A stretch of DNA of 64,000 bases from CAKMMH01 sp927798255 (GCA_034180415.1 JAXFOK010000059.1:97724-161723), one strand, 5' to 3'. Positions 45,597 through 54,542 are shown, counted from the stretch's first letter. Program-made: numbers and translations. Notes: generated from the letters alone by a model not told the origin.

Positions 45597-46447
45597 CTCT
45601 TAAAGTCTTTTTCAAAACTTAAAAATGTATCTATCCATTTTTCGCTTTTTAGTCCAACTCGTTTAAGAATCGATTCAAGCTCTTCCGATATAGCCCCTCG
45701 TTTATCATCTCTTATCTGTCGTCCTGTCCAATCTTGTAGAACAAGATATTCCTTAAATGACATATTGAGAAATCCACGTTTTTTCTTTGTATTAAAAACT
45801 GGCTCAAGCCAATTGTCTAGTTTTGATTCCTCTTTTGCTATTTCATTATTCGGTTCATCTTTGAGCTTTTCTCTTGCAAGTTCAGCTTTTATTCGTCTAT
45901 AACAGCTTGAAAACTTGCTACATTCAGGCGATTTTGCAATTTTTGCTCTGATTTCATTTAGATCAACATACATCATACATTTAAGAGTGGCTCCCTCTTC
46001 TGAAAGGTAAACGCTGTCAAACCTTCCTCTCCAAAATCGTCCTGTTGTTCCATCTTCTTTGTTAATTTTCTTAGCTATACTTTGATTAAGTTCTTTCATG
46101 TAGGTGCTTGGATCTCTTAGTTTTGCTCTCGTAATATCTACTTCTTCATTGTTTTTTATGAAGTCCTCTATCTCTTTTTTGGTTGGAGGAATTGGTTGTC
46201 CAAATTTATCTTTTTTCTTAGGGTGAAGGTAGAGCCAACGAAATGCAACATCTTCTGCACTGGCGGAATCTGCAACAGTATACTTTGTTTCTATAACAAT
46301 ATGCATATGGTTATCCATTATGGCATATGCATCGATGCCAATGAAAAAAATTTGAGATAAGTAAATCATTTTATTAATAATCCATGTTTTTCGCTGTTTA
46401 TGATTTGCTGAATTATCTGGATTAAGAAGATATGTGTCTCGTACACA
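45497..46447 (-). pseudogene. 5'-truncated REP-associated Y1/HUH-type transposase (IS200-like)
   Basis: Remnant of the large REP-associated (IS200-like, Y1_Tnp) transposase family. The HUH motif is MDNHMHIVIE, and later family blocks GTTGRFWRGRF and CMMYVDLNEIRA are clear; the C-terminus ends NHWFQGVGCAK. The open frame extends upstream of the first Met to 46447, where it still encodes family sequence (CVRDTYLLNPDNSANHKQRK), but a TAA at 46448-46450 replaces the true N-terminus. The first 20-40 residues and start codon are therefore missing. An internal Met would give a 290-aa product, probably inactive. Hairpins with the 10-bp REP stem lie 3' of it, as expected for this family. Confidence 0.85.
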
Positions 46448-46645
46448 TTAGAAGAAACTAAAAGTGATTTCGATGACGAAGATACTCTTATCTACTTTGT
46501 TATTTTCGATGAATTTGATAATTTTGCAATCTTAGGTTGCATTAATCAAAATTACAAAAAAAATAACAAAGAAGACATGACCGAAAACTTATCGGAATCT
46601 CAAGTTGAATCTGAAGATGAAGTCGTTAGCGAGATGCAAGATTGA
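46448..46645 (+). pseudogene. 3' fragment of an unrecognised acidic protein gene
   Basis: Plus-strand frame from the transposase breakpoint to TGA at 46645: LEETKSDFDDEDTLIYFVIF, then DEFDNFAILGCINQNYKKN and a Glu/Ser-rich end. It has no start codon and begins exactly where transposase sequence ends, so it is the surviving tail of a disrupted gene. Confidence 0.55.
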
Positions 46646-46777
46646 AGTTTCTAAAGCATAATGGCTCGTAACAGCTAGTCTTCTTTTTTCCATTAAAAGA
46701 AATTAGGAGGCTAGCAGAGAACGTACAACAAAAAAAGAGGTTATAAATTTTTTAAGCATCTAGCCTTTTTTAAATCA

Positions 46778-46878
46778 GATTCAACAATCTGATTTTCAGC
46801 AATCAGCAGAATCAGCTATCCGTTATCTGCTATCAGCCATGTCAAGTACCAGAAGCCCGAAGCCTGCTCTCTGAAACC
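46778..46878. repeat. Degenerate 7-bp-period repeat, site H6
   Basis: Heptads CAGCTAT, CCGTTAT, CTGCTAT, CAGCCAT and CCAGAAG, CCCGAAG, CCTGCTC, TCTGAAA, separated by one irregular stretch. The rest of 46646-46935 shows no gene; 46670-46710 has a GGCTAG-containing stretch recalling the leaders of H3 and H7. Confidence 0.72.
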
Positions 46879-46880
46879 TA

Positions 46881-46911
46881 GAATAACTCAAGTATTTTAC
46901 GATGCATCGCC
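46881..46911. repeat. Right-end fragment of the palindromic element
   Basis: GAATAACTCAAGTATTTTAC followed by GATGCATCGCC, matching the right end of copy E 130 bp downstream; the left half is absent. Confidence 0.65.
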
Positions 46912-46935
46912 TACATATTATCATTAAAAAGCACT

Positions 46936-47065
46936 GTAGAAATTGGCGAGGCGCGTAAAAGACAAGGCATTCGAGGGGGCGCAACCACATATGTACTATT
47001 AGTACAGCGAGGAAGGCGCATCCCTCGAATAAGGAAGTATTTTACGATGCATCGCCAATTTCTAC
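46936..47065. repeat. Palindromic element, copy E, encoding the end of dtd
   Basis: Arms GTAGAAATTGGCGA and TCGCCAATTTCTAC are exact complements. The interior has CATTCGAGGG with CCCTCGAATA and a GTACTATTAGTAC tip. The last seven codons of dtd and its stop lie in the right arm. Confidence 0.85.
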
Positions 47066-47497
47066 CATGATGGAGACTGGGCCATCATTATAAACATTAA
47101 CCTTCATATCAGCCCCAAAAATTCCTTTTTGAACATTATTAATTCTTATATCTTCTTTACACATTTCATAAAACGTATCGAACATTTTAGTAGCTTCATC
47201 TGGAGACATTGCTTTAAAGAATTCTGGTCGACGTCCGTGGGAGGTATCTGCAAAAAGTGTAAATTGAGGAATTAAAAGAAGCTCTCCTGTTATATCAAGA
47301 AGTGAATAATCAAATTTTCCTCTATCATTTGAAAAAATTCTCATATTAATAATTTTCTCTTTCATCTTTTCTAAAATTTGAAGTGTATCATTTTTTGCAA
47401 AACCAACAAAAAGTGTAAGCCCTTCCCCTATACTTCCTACAACTTGATTATTAACTGTAACACTAGATTTTGTCGACCTTTGAATTAATACTTTCAT
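47042..47497 (-). CDS. dtd: D-aminoacyl-tRNA deacylase
   Basis: Chirality-proofreading enzyme that hydrolyses D-aminoacyl-tRNAs and glycyl-tRNA-Ala. Family blocks: MKVLIQRSTKSSVTV start, GLTLFVGFAKND, NMRIFSNDRGKFDYS, the catalytic-site LLIPQFTLFADTSHGRRP and the cross-subunit motif NDGPVSI near the C-terminus. The start MKVLIQR at 47497 is preferred over a 5-residue-longer form because the family begins there. The final residues EIGDAS come from the palindromic repeat and do not look ancestral. It follows nagZ closely on the same strand. Confidence 0.93.
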   Translation of the reverse strand: MKVLIQRSTKSSVTVNNQVVGSIGEGLTLFVGFAKNDTLQILEKMKEKIINMRIFSNDRGKFDYSLLDITGELLLIPQFTLFADTSHGRRPEFFKAMSPDEATKMFDTFYEMCKEDIRINNVQKGIFGADMKVNVYNDGPVSIMVEIGDAS

Positions 47498-47513
47498 AAA
47501 TAAACATTTCAAA

Positions 47514-48656
47514 TTAATTTATAAACTTTGATTTTAAATTTTTAACTCGTATATAAGCTTCATCTATCGTTTGTCTCTTGATATTACCATTTTTAATATT
47601 TTCTCTAACAATCCTTATAACCTCATCAAGGACAGGCTTATCTTCATAATATTCTTTACTAAACAAAAGAATATCTACTCCTGCATTTAATGCAAGAACT
47701 ATAGCATTTTCAAATGAATATTTTTTAACAATTGCTCCCATTAATAAATCGTCAGAAATAACCACACCGTTATATTTTAATTTATTTCTTAATATTCCAT
47801 TAATAATTTTTTTTGAAAGTGTTGCGGGGTAATCCTTGTCCAATTTTTCATTCATGATATGGGCTGTCATTATTGTATCTACCAAATTACTACGTATCAG
47901 TATTTTATAAGGTAAAAGCTCACTTTCTTTCCAAGTATCAGTAACATCTGTAATATCTTTATGAGGATCAACAGAGGCGCTCCCATATCCAGGAAAATGT
48001 TTAAGCGATGTTATAATATTTTTTTTTCTATGTTCACTTATAAAAATTGATGCTTGAATTGAAACTTCGCCTGGATCTTTTGAAAACATTCTTTCTTGTT
48101 TTCCAAGAGCTTCAGATGTCTCATTAATATCAAGATCTACAACGGGCGCTAAATTAAAATTAATATTTGCTTTGCTTAATTTATCAGAAATAATTTTACT
48201 CCACATTCTTGTTTTATCATAGCTTCTTAAATTTGCTATCTCTCTTGCACTGCTTGTTTTATCATATCCTCTATTTTGATTTAGTCTAGAAACATAACCA
48301 CCCTCTTCATCAACAGCTATCAAAATTTTTCTATTTAACTTTTTTATATCTGAGCAAAGCTTTGTAACTTGTTTATTACTTATTATATTAACATCGTCTT
48401 TATGAGCATCTTTTTCATATAGGATTACCCCACCAAGATTTTTATTCTTAATAGCATCATAAATAGTTGAAGTACTATCGATATCTGTTCCTTTAAAACC
48501 GACCATAACTAAGTTAGCAATTTTATAATCGAGATCATTTGACATAATGTAATTACTTAATGATGTACTTCCAAATGCTATAGATACTATAACAAAACAC
48601 GTAAGAAAAAAATTTTTAAAAAATTTAATATATGCTTTAAGCTTTTCTAGCAACAT
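47514..48656 (-). CDS. nagZ: Beta-N-acetylhexosaminidase NagZ (GH3)
   Basis: Glycoside hydrolase family 3 enzyme that removes GlcNAc from peptidoglycan fragments during recycling. The domain shows LIAVDEEGGYVSRL (112-125), the His-containing loop KHFPGYG...DPH (219-232), which supplies the general acid/base dyad, and the nucleophile in VISDDLLMGAI (Asp302 or Asp303). An N-terminal hydrophobic stretch (about 13-35) suggests a signal or anchor, so it may act in the periplasm rather than the cytosol, unlike E. coli NagZ. Its start overlaps the upstream coiled-coil gene by 20 nt. Confidence 0.92.
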   Translation of the reverse strand: MLLEKLKAYIKFFKNFFLTCFVIVSIAFGSTSLSNYIMSNDLDYKIANLVMVGFKGTDIDSTSTIYDAIKNKNLGGVILYEKDAHKDDVNIISNKQVTKLCSDIKKLNRKILIAVDEEGGYVSRLNQNRGYDKTSSAREIANLRSYDKTRMWSKIISDKLSKANINFNLAPVVDLDINETSEALGKQERMFSKDPGEVSIQASIFISEHRKKNIITSLKHFPGYGSASVDPHKDITDVTDTWKESELLPYKILIRSNLVDTIMTAHIMNEKLDKDYPATLSKKIINGILRNKLKYNGVVISDDLLMGAIVKKYSFENAIVLALNAGVDILLFSKEYYEDKPVLDEVIRIVRENIKNGNIKRQTIDEAYIRVKNLKSKFIN

Positions 48657-49191
48657 TTATAGGAATAACCTTATCTAAATTTGACTTTATTACAAATGGC
48701 GTTCTTTCACTCTTATCTTTTGTATCATTCTCTTTCTTAATTTCTTTTTTGATTTTTGGACTAGTAATATTACATTTTTCAAGCATTCTATTTAGCTCAT
48801 TTAACACAGCCTCTAAAGCTTGATTCCTTGATTTTAATGATACTAATTCTAGGGATAACTTTGCAGATTTTGCAAAATCATCTTTATTTATTGTTAGCGA
48901 TAATTCATCTTTCTTTTTCTGAAGAATAGTTGATATAGAAACTTGCTCTATTTGAAATCTTTCTAAAAGCGCAAACGATTTTGCAATTAAAATTTTTTGA
49001 TCATAGAAATCATCTAACAAAATAGAAAGCTCATCTACAAGTTCTAAGTTAATATTCTTCCATTCTTTAATTTGAAGATCTGCGTAATTAAGTTTATCAT
49101 TACTTCGCCTCATCTCAGAATACATTCTTGCAGCTTGTCTACTTCTTTGTAAAAGTGATATCAATCTTGATTTAAATGTTTGAGCTTCCAT
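48637..49191 (-). CDS. Predicted coiled-coil protein, unknown function
   Basis: 184-aa protein, mostly helical with heptad-like Leu spacing from about 15 to 145 (LISLLQRSRQAARMYSEM, LELVDELSILLDDFY, LELVSLKSRNQALEAVL) and a basic Ser/Lys C-terminus. No signal peptide or membrane helix. The 20-nt overlap with nagZ indicates a shared transcript (this gene, nagZ, dtd). I recognise no family. Confidence 0.65.
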   Translation of the reverse strand: MEAQTFKSRLISLLQRSRQAARMYSEMRRSNDKLNYADLQIKEWKNINLELVDELSILLDDFYDQKILIAKSFALLERFQIEQVSISTILQKKKDELSLTINKDDFAKSAKLSLELVSLKSRNQALEAVLNELNRMLEKCNITSPKIKKEIKKENDTKDKSERTPFVIKSNLDKVIPINVARKA

Positions 49192-49385
49192 CTATAAAAA
49201 TTAAGTTTAAAATTAAATTTCGAATTATTATAGATAATATCTCTATAAAAACAATAAGAGAGTAAAGAAAAATTATATTTTCTTTACTGAGCTCTTTAAA
49301 ATGTACTTAATATCGTATAAACTCCTATGTAGTCAAAATTTTCAAGCAAATTGTTCTTTCTTTTTTTAAACTTAAGGAGAATTTA

Positions 49386-50759
49386 ATGGAAAAAGATCTT
49401 GTTATTATTGGTTCGGGTCCTGGGGGTTATATTGCAGCAATTGAATGTGCTAAAAATGGAAGAACAGTTACTATAATTGAGAAGGCAAATCTTGGTGGCA
49501 TTTGCTTAAATTTTGGTTGTATGCCGACAAAAGCCCTACTTCACAGTGCAAAAGAAATTTTAGGACTAAAAAACGCTATAAAAAATGGAAAAATTGATGC
49601 TATAGATTTTAAAATTAATTATTCAAAAATTATTAATTCTTCAAGAGAAAGTATTTCAAAAATACGTGATGGTTTAAGCTTTTTAATGACTAAAAATAAA
49701 ATTGAAGTAATTAATGCAACTGCTTGTTTTAAAAATGATAAGGAAGTTGAATTAACTTATTCTGATAATTCAAAAGATACGATAACATTTAATGACTTAA
49801 TTATCGCTACCGGTAGTACACCTCGAGAGCTTCCAAATATTAAAGTTAATGGTAAAAACGTCCATAGCTCAAAAACATTTTTAACGAATGAAACTATGCC
49901 TAAAAATGCATTAGTCATAGGTTCTGGCGCTATAGGGTTAGAGTTTGCATCATTTTTAAATGCATTAGGAGTAAAAGTAACTATTTTAGAAGCATTAGAT
50001 AAAGTTATGCCACAAGCCGACTCAACGATTTCAAATACTTTAAAAAGACTTCTTCAAGATAGAGGTATAACAATTTTTACATCAGCAAGTATTACAAAAT
50101 TTGAAAATATTAATGATGATATAATAAATATTACATTTACAGATAAAAAAGGAGTAGAAAATTCATTAACATTTGATACATGTATTGCATCTGTTGGCGT
50201 TATTCCAAATACAAAAAATATTGGACTTGAAAATACTTCTGTTAATGTAACAGAAAGAGGTTTTATTATAGTAGATAACAAAATGAAAACAACAGCATCT
50301 AATATTTACGCGATAGGTGATGTTGTCGGAGCACCTACGCTTGCACACGTTGCAAGTCGAGAAGCGCTTATTGCAAGTCATGCAATTTGCAATATCGAAA
50401 GTAATCTTAACAAAAATGTCATTCCGTATGGTACATATAGTTTCCCTCAAGTAGCAAGTGTTGGACTTACTGAAGAACAAGCAAAAGAAAAAGGGTTAAA
50501 TTATAAGAGTGTACGACTTCCTTTTGCAGCAAACGGAAAAGCTGTAGTATCAGAAAGTGAAGAAGGCCTTATAAAATTAATATTTGATGCTGATACAAGA
50601 AAAATATTAGGATGTCATATTATCCAAGAAGACGCAGTAGAATTAATTACAGAAATAGTTCTTGCTATAAATAATAATTTAACTTTAGATGATATTACCA
50701 AAACTATTCATTCTCATCCTACACTATCTGAAGCGATAAGTGATGTTTGTAATCTATAA
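49386..50759 (+). CDS. lpd: Dihydrolipoamide dehydrogenase
   Basis: E3 flavoprotein of 2-oxoacid dehydrogenase or glycine-cleavage complexes, 457 aa. The FAD Rossmann motif is IIGSGPGGYIAA (7-18), the redox-active disulfide is GGICLNFGCMPTKAL (Cys40/Cys45), the NAD motif is VIGSGAIGLEFASF, and the second FAD block is NIYAIGDVVGAPTLAH. The C-terminal interface has the catalytic His-Glu in HSHPTLSEA. An AAGGAG site lies 7 nt upstream of the ATG. No E1/E2 genes adjoin, so its complex is unknown. Mercuric or glutathione reductase relatives are less likely, given HSHPTLSE. Confidence 0.94.
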   Translation: MEKDLVIIGSGPGGYIAAIECAKNGRTVTIIEKANLGGICLNFGCMPTKALLHSAKEILGLKNAIKNGKIDAIDFKINYSKIINSSRESISKIRDGLSFLMTKNKIEVINATACFKNDKEVELTYSDNSKDTITFNDLIIATGSTPRELPNIKVNGKNVHSSKTFLTNETMPKNALVIGSGAIGLEFASFLNALGVKVTILEALDKVMPQADSTISNTLKRLLQDRGITIFTSASITKFENINDDIINITFTDKKGVENSLTFDTCIASVGVIPNTKNIGLENTSVNVTERGFIIVDNKMKTTASNIYAIGDVVGAPTLAHVASREALIASHAICNIESNLNKNVIPYGTYSFPQVASVGLTEEQAKEKGLNYKSVRLPFAANGKAVVSESEEGLIKLIFDADTRKILGCHIIQEDAVELITEIVLAINNNLTLDDITKTIHSHPTLSEAISDVCNL

Positions 50760-50795
50760 AGTGTATTCTAGAAATTAGTAACAGGAATACTAAAG

Positions 50796-50880
50796 ATTTC
50801 AGTTTTCAGGTGGCTAGACACTTTTAAAAATCTGATATCAGAAACTTGCTATCAACAGACAGCTAGCAAGTTTCTAACTT
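50796..50880. repeat. Degenerate 7-bp-period repeat, site H7
   Basis: Starts TCAGGTGGCTAGACACTTTT then AAAAATCTGATATCAGAAAC and CAGACAGCTAGCAAG. The first 35 bp match the leader of site H3 at 20.17 kb. It lies between the convergent lpd and map genes. Confidence 0.65.
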
Positions 50881-50915
50881 TATCTATCATCTATTTGAAA
50901 CTCTATCCTAATTTT

Positions 50916-51701
50916 CTAATAAATCTTACTTTTTGTAAGAATTTCGACCCCTGTTTCGGTAACAAGAACTGTTTCTTCCCACTGTGCAGATAGTTTTCTA
51001 TCTTTTGTCCACACAGTCCAACCATCTGTGCGAGAGCATACAGTCTTATATGTTCCTTCATTTATCATAGGTTCTACCGTAAATGTCATTCCCGGTTGCA
51101 TAACTTCCCCTGTCCCTTTTGTCGCAATATGGACTACTTGAGGAAGCTCGTGAAATACATTTCCTATACCATGCCCTGTGTAATCTCTGACTATTCCATA
51201 ATTTTTTCCAAGACCATTTACATAATGCGCAATAGCATGCCCGATATCACCTATTCTATTTCCAGGCTTAACCATTTGTATCCCAATATCCATTGCTTTT
51301 TTTGCAGTTTCTACTAAATGAATTGCTTTTGATGTGCATGCTTTTTTTCCACCTACAAAATACATACGACTAGCATCACCATAATATCCATCAAGAATTG
51401 ATGTAACATCAATATTAATAATATCTCCTTCTTTTAAAATTTCTTTCTCACTTGGTATACCGTGGCATACCACTTCATTTACTGATGTACAAACAGATTT
51501 TGGAAATCCTTTATAATTTAAAGGAGCAGGAATTGCACCAAGTTTTAACGTAAGCTCATGAACAAATGTATTAATATCTTCTGTGGAAATTCCAGGTTTT
51601 ACTATCTCATGAACATCATCTAAAATCTGAGCTGTAACTTTACAGGCTGCTCTCATTTTTTCTATTTCTTCACTAGTCTTAATTGTAATTGTTTCTGACA
51701 T
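50916..51701 (-). CDS. map: Type I methionine aminopeptidase
   Basis: Removes the initiator Met from nascent proteins. The five metal ligands are in place: Asp in INIDVTSILDG, Asp in YYGDASRMYF, His in GHGIGNVFHE, Glu in TVEPMINEG and Glu in QWEETVLVTE. The substrate-binding His is in GHGIGNVFHELPQVVH. Length 261 aa is the short type Ia form. An AGGGAG site precedes the ATG. It is the last gene of ompH-fabZ-lpxA-lpxI-map, 15 nt after lpxI. Confidence 0.96.
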   Translation of the reverse strand: MSETITIKTSEEIEKMRAACKVTAQILDDVHEIVKPGISTEDINTFVHELTLKLGAIPAPLNYKGFPKSVCTSVNEVVCHGIPSEKEILKEGDIINIDVTSILDGYYGDASRMYFVGGKKACTSKAIHLVETAKKAMDIGIQMVKPGNRIGDIGHAIAHYVNGLGKNYGIVRDYTGHGIGNVFHELPQVVHIATKGTGEVMQPGMTFTVEPMINEGTYKTVCSRTDGWTVWTKDRKLSAQWEETVLVTETGVEILTKSKIY

Positions 51702-51716
51702 GATATATTAACTCCC

Positions 51717-52589
51717 TTAGATCTCATCTTTATTAAAAACTCTAACTGCAATTTTAGCCTCATTTGCCATTTTTTGAAAGGTTATAGGGTCAATAATAAC
51801 TGTTTTTTGAGCCTCAATTGCAAGCGCGGAAAGTTTTGCCTCCTTCATACTTTCAATTGTTTTAGGGCCAACTGTTGGCAAATCAAGTCTTAAATCTTGC
51901 TGAGGTTTAACAAGTTTTACGAGGACTCCCTTAGGTGAATTTGCACTTTTTTGAATAAGTTTTCCAGCCCTTAAAATCATATTATCAGTCCCCTCTACTG
52001 CCTCAACTGCAACAACTAATCCATCTGCGACAACTACGCCTTGTCCTATATCAAACTTGCCAATTTCCTTTGCAACATTCCATCCAAATTTTACATCGTT
52101 TAACTCTTCTTGTGTAAAATCTCTATTTGTAATCAGACCTTGCTTTGCTACACTATCTTTTAAAAGGACTGTTGGAGATAAAACTTTTATACCTGATTTT
52201 TCAACTTCATTCGCGATAACTCTAAGAATAACATCATCTCTTATAGTTTTTGCTTTTGCTAAGATTAGGAGTCCCTTCGCATCAATTTTAACATTACCAA
52301 AAAGATTTATTCTTCTTATGCCCCCCGCAAAAGCCATCTGGGTTACTTTTTCATTTTTTAAAATTTTTAAAAATTTACCGAACTCACCTATTTTTAATTC
52401 ATACCACTTATCTGCTAATTCTTTTAATTCTTCTGACGCTTCTCCCTTAACACCAATAATTACTATTTCTATCCCTTTATTCTTTGCATTTTTTGCAAAT
52501 TTCACAGGGAAATCACCATTTCCAGCAATAAGAGCAATCTTTGATGCAAGCGTTATATTATGAATATTAGAAATATCGCTGTTTTCCAA
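51717..52589 (-). CDS. lpxI: UDP-2,3-diacylglucosamine pyrophosphatase LpxI
   Basis: Hydrolyses UDP-2,3-diacylglucosamine to lipid X in lipid A synthesis, replacing LpxH. The N-terminal domain opens with IALIAGNGDFPVKFAK, followed by AFAGGIRRINLFG. The catalytic C-terminal domain has VVVADGLVVAVEAVEGTD and KPQQDLRLDLPTVGPKTI with the conserved catalytic Asp, then LAIEAQKTVIID. 290 aa. It starts with TTG at 52589 after an AAGGGGA site. Its position between lpxA and map supports the assignment. lpxB and lpxD are not in the window. Confidence 0.93.
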   Translation of the reverse strand: MENSDISNIHNITLASKIALIAGNGDFPVKFAKNAKNKGIEIVIIGVKGEASEELKELADKWYELKIGEFGKFLKILKNEKVTQMAFAGGIRRINLFGNVKIDAKGLLILAKAKTIRDDVILRVIANEVEKSGIKVLSPTVLLKDSVAKQGLITNRDFTQEELNDVKFGWNVAKEIGKFDIGQGVVVADGLVVAVEAVEGTDNMILRAGKLIQKSANSPKGVLVKLVKPQQDLRLDLPTVGPKTIESMKEAKLSALAIEAQKTVIIDPITFQKMANEAKIAVRVFNKDEI

Positions 52590-52649
52590 GAGATGAAATC
52601 CCCTTTTTAAAACTAAAAAACAAAACTTAAAAAATTATTCAATTATTTT

Positions 52650-53468
52650 TTATGATTGTTCTTCATCTCCATTAGCATCTTTACGTGATAACGTGAATCC
52701 TCTAATTGAATCTTCAGAAAGAAAACTTAAAAATATTCTACCAAGTTCAAAATCATATTCTGGATCAGATATCAAACTAGCTACTCTATCTTTAAAATGC
52801 CCTTCACCTAAAAAGACTTTTCTATAAAGTTTTCGTATTTTTAATATATGCTCTTTTGAAAAGCCACCTCTTAAAAGTCCAACTTGATTAATCCCAACAA
52901 GCCCTGCTCTATCTCCTTGAGCATAACAACAAGGTGCTATATCACGTGACACCATAGCGCCACCTCCAATAAATGCTCTCTCGCCTATACGTGTAAATTG
53001 ATGAATAGCACTAAGCCCACCCATAATAATATTATTTGCCATAACAACATGACCTGCAATTGTTGCACAGTTTGCAAACACATTATTATTTCCTATAACA
53101 ACATCATGAGCAACATGTGAACATGCCATAAAAAGATTATTATTTCCGACAACTGTTTTCATAATGCCAGTTTTTGTACCTTTATGCATCGTAACACATT
53201 CTCTAATTTTATTATTGTTACCAATAATAAGCTCTGAGTCTTCACCTTGAAACTTTAAATCTTGAGGAACTGCACCGATTGATGCAAATTGAAAAATCTG
53301 ATTACCATCACCTATCGTGGTTTTCCCATCTATACATACATTTGAAGAAATTTTATTATTTTTTCCTATTTTGACATTTGGCCCAATAAAAGTAAAAGGT
53401 CCTATTTCTGTCCCTTCACCAATTTGTGCGCCATCTGAAATTACTGCTAGTTTATGAATATTAGTCAT
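52650..53468 (-). CDS. lpxA: UDP-N-acetylglucosamine acyltransferase LpxA
   Basis: First enzyme of lipid A synthesis, a left-handed beta-helix acyltransferase. Hexapeptide repeats run through residues 8-190 (IGEGTEIGPFTFIG, IGNNNKIRECVTMHKG, IGNNNVFANCATIAGHV). The catalytic His is in NLFMACSHVAHDVV. The helical C-terminus has NQVGLLRGGFSKEHI, the family's tail. Length 272 aa. A GGAGAAATAAG site precedes the ATG. The neighbours fabZ and lpxI are the usual partners. Confidence 0.96.
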   Translation of the reverse strand: MTNIHKLAVISDGAQIGEGTEIGPFTFIGPNVKIGKNNKISSNVCIDGKTTIGDGNQIFQFASIGAVPQDLKFQGEDSELIIGNNNKIRECVTMHKGTKTGIMKTVVGNNNLFMACSHVAHDVVIGNNNVFANCATIAGHVVMANNIIMGGLSAIHQFTRIGERAFIGGGAMVSRDIAPCCYAQGDRAGLVGINQVGLLRGGFSKEHILKIRKLYRKVFLGEGHFKDRVASLISDPEYDFELGRIFLSFLSEDSIRGFTLSRKDANGDEEQS

Positions 53469-53515
53469 ACTTATTTCTCCACTATTTTTCTTCTAATTTT
53501 TTTCTAATTCTTCTT

Positions 53516-53962
53516 TTATTTTTCAGCTGCTGTAAGAATACCGCTTGCTACAACCTCACCATCAACAGTAGCAGTCCCTTGCATTTTCCACAAGAAGCTT
53601 TTTTTTGTAAGAAGCTTCATAGTGATATGAATAACATCACCCGGAACAACTTGTTTTCTCCATTTAAATTCATCAGTCCCTACTAAATAAAATGTCTTAG
53701 AAAGATCTGCGCCATCTCTTTTTCTTGCCAAAAATGCACCTGCTTGAGCCATAGCTTCAACAATTAAGACTCCAGGCATTACAGGATGTTCTGGAAAATG
53801 TCCTTGGAAAAACGGCTCATTAATTGTAACATTTTTGAAGGCGATAATTTCATCACCACCATCTCGTGAGATTACTTTATCTATCATAATAAATGGATAC
53901 CTGTGAGGTAAAATTCTCTTAATTTCATTAATATCATAAAGTACATTACTATTACTACTCAT
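53516..53962 (-). CDS. fabZ: 3-hydroxyacyl-ACP dehydratase FabZ
   Basis: Hotdog dehydratase of fatty-acid elongation that competes with LpxA for 3-hydroxyacyl-ACP. The family opening ILPHRYPFIMIDKV (14-27) and active site GHFPEHPVMPG with catalytic His and the following Glu in VEAMAQ are clear, as is the FKWRKQVVPGD block. 148 aa. It lies 47 nt upstream of lpxA, as in most lipid A clusters, coordinating fatty-acid and LPS flux. Confidence 0.96.
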   Translation of the reverse strand: MSSNSNVLYDINEIKRILPHRYPFIMIDKVISRDGGDEIIAFKNVTINEPFFQGHFPEHPVMPGVLIVEAMAQAGAFLARKRDGADLSKTFYLVGTDEFKWRKQVVPGDVIHITMKLLTKKSFLWKMQGTATVDGEVVASGILTAAEK

Positions 53963-54023
53963 ATATTATTCATCAACCCCTAATAACTTATATAATTATA
54001 TAACATTTCAAATTTATTGATTA

Positions 54024-54542
54024 TTAATTAAACGAATCTATTACTTCATCTGTAATATCATATTCGTCATTTGCATATATCACAAAAGCATCTCCTTTTT
54101 GAAGAACTAGAGGATAGCCTTTTTTCTTTGATAAATCACTTACTACTTGTTGAATTTTTGTAAGAAGATTTTTAAACAAAGCATTTTTCTTTCTTGCATA
54201 CATTTCCTTCTTATCATTAAATTCTAACATTAGGTCTCTTTCTTCTTTTTGAAGCTCTTTTTGTTTCTCTTCTAATGCAGAAGCAGAAAGAAGTGGTGCT
54301 TTTTGAAGTAAATCGCTTCTTTTTTTATCTATAGCGTTCTTTTTCCCCTCTAACACTTTATAATCTTTCTCCATTTCGGTTTTTAATTCTTCAAGTGATT
54401 TTTTAGAAGATTTTGATTCAGCTAAAACTTTATTAAAATCTACAAAATATACTTTATTGTCTTGCGCAGTAGCAAAATCAACAAAACAAAGATTAGAGTT
54501 TATAAAAATTGACAATATTAATAACAAAAAAATCTTTTTCAT
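54024..54542 (-). CDS. skp: Periplasmic chaperone Skp/OmpH family
   Basis: Chaperone that holds unfolded outer-membrane proteins on their way to BamA. A signal peptide (MKKIFLLLILSIFINSNLCF, cleavage probably after ATA) is followed by YFVDFNKVLAESKSSKKSLEE-type beta/alpha start, a long charged coiled coil (about 55-130) and the terminal block VQQVVSDL-like GYPLVLQKGD. About 172 aa. The ATG at 54542 is preferred over a GTG five codons upstream. It heads the fabZ-lpxA-lpxI-map operon; bamA is nearby but separately placed. Confidence 0.9.
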   Translation of the reverse strand: MKKIFLLLILSIFINSNLCFVDFATAQDNKVYFVDFNKVLAESKSSKKSLEELKTEMEKDYKVLEGKKNAIDKKRSDLLQKAPLLSASALEEKQKELQKEERDLMLEFNDKKEMYARKKNALFKNLLTKIQQVVSDLSKKKGYPLVLQKGDAFVIYANDEYDITDEVIDSFN

